A stretch of 6,128 bases of DNA, taken from assembly GCA_902727905.1 (NCBI GenBank), contig CACVAR010000170.1, positions 1 through 6,128 on the forward strand, read 5' to 3'. The position numbers were made by a program, and so were the translations under genes. Shown one piece after another: positions 5,859 to 6,128 of the stretch. A model generated the notes under the pieces. The model worked only from the letters and a program-made list of their open reading frames with translations. It was not told the origin of the DNA and searched no databases. The DNA is from an uncultured Sulfurovum sp. Its GTDB lineage: Bacteria; Campylobacterota; Campylobacteria; Campylobacterales; Sulfurovaceae. Position 1 is the first letter of the stretch. Each line of letters begins with the position of its first letter.

Positions 5859-6128
5859 TTATTTTTTAAATATTAATAAAACCCCATCAAACAACCTCAC
5901 AGGATTATCAGGACTCTTAATCTTAACATCCAAAACCTCAACACCATCCACATCCAACTTTTCAAGAGTTTTCCTATCATCACTAGGTAAAGATTCATAT
6001 TTAAGTAGCCAATAAGAATGAAACACTAAGAAAAGTTTATCCTATAATGTTTACCATAGTTATCAAATATTTTTTGGATATAAAGAATCATATTATCCCA
6101 GCTCAAATAAGCCGAATAATCAATCCAA
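5859..6128 (-). pseudogene. 3' end of an unrecognised gene, interrupted by a frameshift
   Basis: Two leftward open segments join in different frames. The right one runs from the window edge to a TAG at 6026-6028 and reads WIDYSAYLSWDNMILYIQKI, then FDNYGKHYRINFS. The left one is open from 6041 to a TAA at 5859-5861, encoding 60 residues including DKLFLVFHSYWLLKYESLPS and, near its end, SPDNPVRLFDGVLLIFKK. The left segment has no ATG in frame; its only early start is a GTG without a well-placed ribosome site. A single-base change near 6029-6041 would fuse both into one plausible globular C-terminal region of about 90 residues. I see no slippery heptamer that would explain programmed shifting. 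A decayed gene or a sequencing error is therefore more likely. I recognise no family. The stop lies 18 bases before the HEPN-like start, so this was probably the upstream member of the same operon and could be the lost functional partner. Confidence 0.5.

Noticed and set aside
6026..6044. A programmed -1 ribosomal frameshift joining the two segments of the right-edge ORF.
   Set aside because: The in-frame codons over the overlap (ATA AAC TTT TCT) do not form an X-XXY-YYZ slippery site, and no stable downstream stem was seen.
1..6128. CRISPR arrays, tRNA or rRNA genes and riboswitches.
   Set aside because: No regularly spaced repeats, cloverleaf-like segments or structured leaders were found. 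The gaps between genes are all short.

Overview
The window reads as a low-GC bacterial chromosome segment. The oligopeptidase sequence, the lysine-rich and AT-biased proteins and the codon choice suggest a Campylobacterota species (Sulfurimonas, Arcobacter or Sulfurospirillum type). That assignment is inference from sequence style; no rRNA or marker gene is present to confirm it. No stretch longer than 300 bases lacks a gene or gene remnant.

From left to right, 1-304 is the start of an IS5-like (ISL2/IS1031-type) transposase on the minus strand, cut by the window edge. Its start codon lies only 20 bases from the stop codon of a small, very AT-rich HAD-family hydrolase gene (325-960, minus). 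The end of the insertion sequence therefore probably supplies the last codons of the HAD gene. Next comes a complete M3-family oligopeptidase (987-2957, minus), a housekeeping-type gene of clearly higher GC than the DNA on either side. A 76-base divergent promoter region separates it from a plus-strand AlkB-like 2OG-Fe(II) DNA dioxygenase (3034-3789).

Convergent with alkB is a leftward cluster that looks acquired. It holds a broken or frameshifted unknown ORF at the right edge (5859-6128), a DUF4145/HEPN-like protein with a tetratricopeptide-like segment (4860-5840), and a HaeIII/NgoPII-type cytosine-C5 DNA methyltransferase (3824-4855). The last two genes are 4 bases apart and almost certainly translated from one message. 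No recognisable restriction endonuclease is present. The methyltransferase may be an orphan, may be paired with the HEPN-like protein, or may have lost its nuclease.

Two points deserve most attention. One is the HEPN-like protein with an R-x6-H signature tightly coupled to a methyltransferase. The other is the placement of a 3-methylcytosine-type repair dioxygenase directly against a C5 methyltransferase, since such methyltransferases are known to generate 3-methylcytosine as a by-product.
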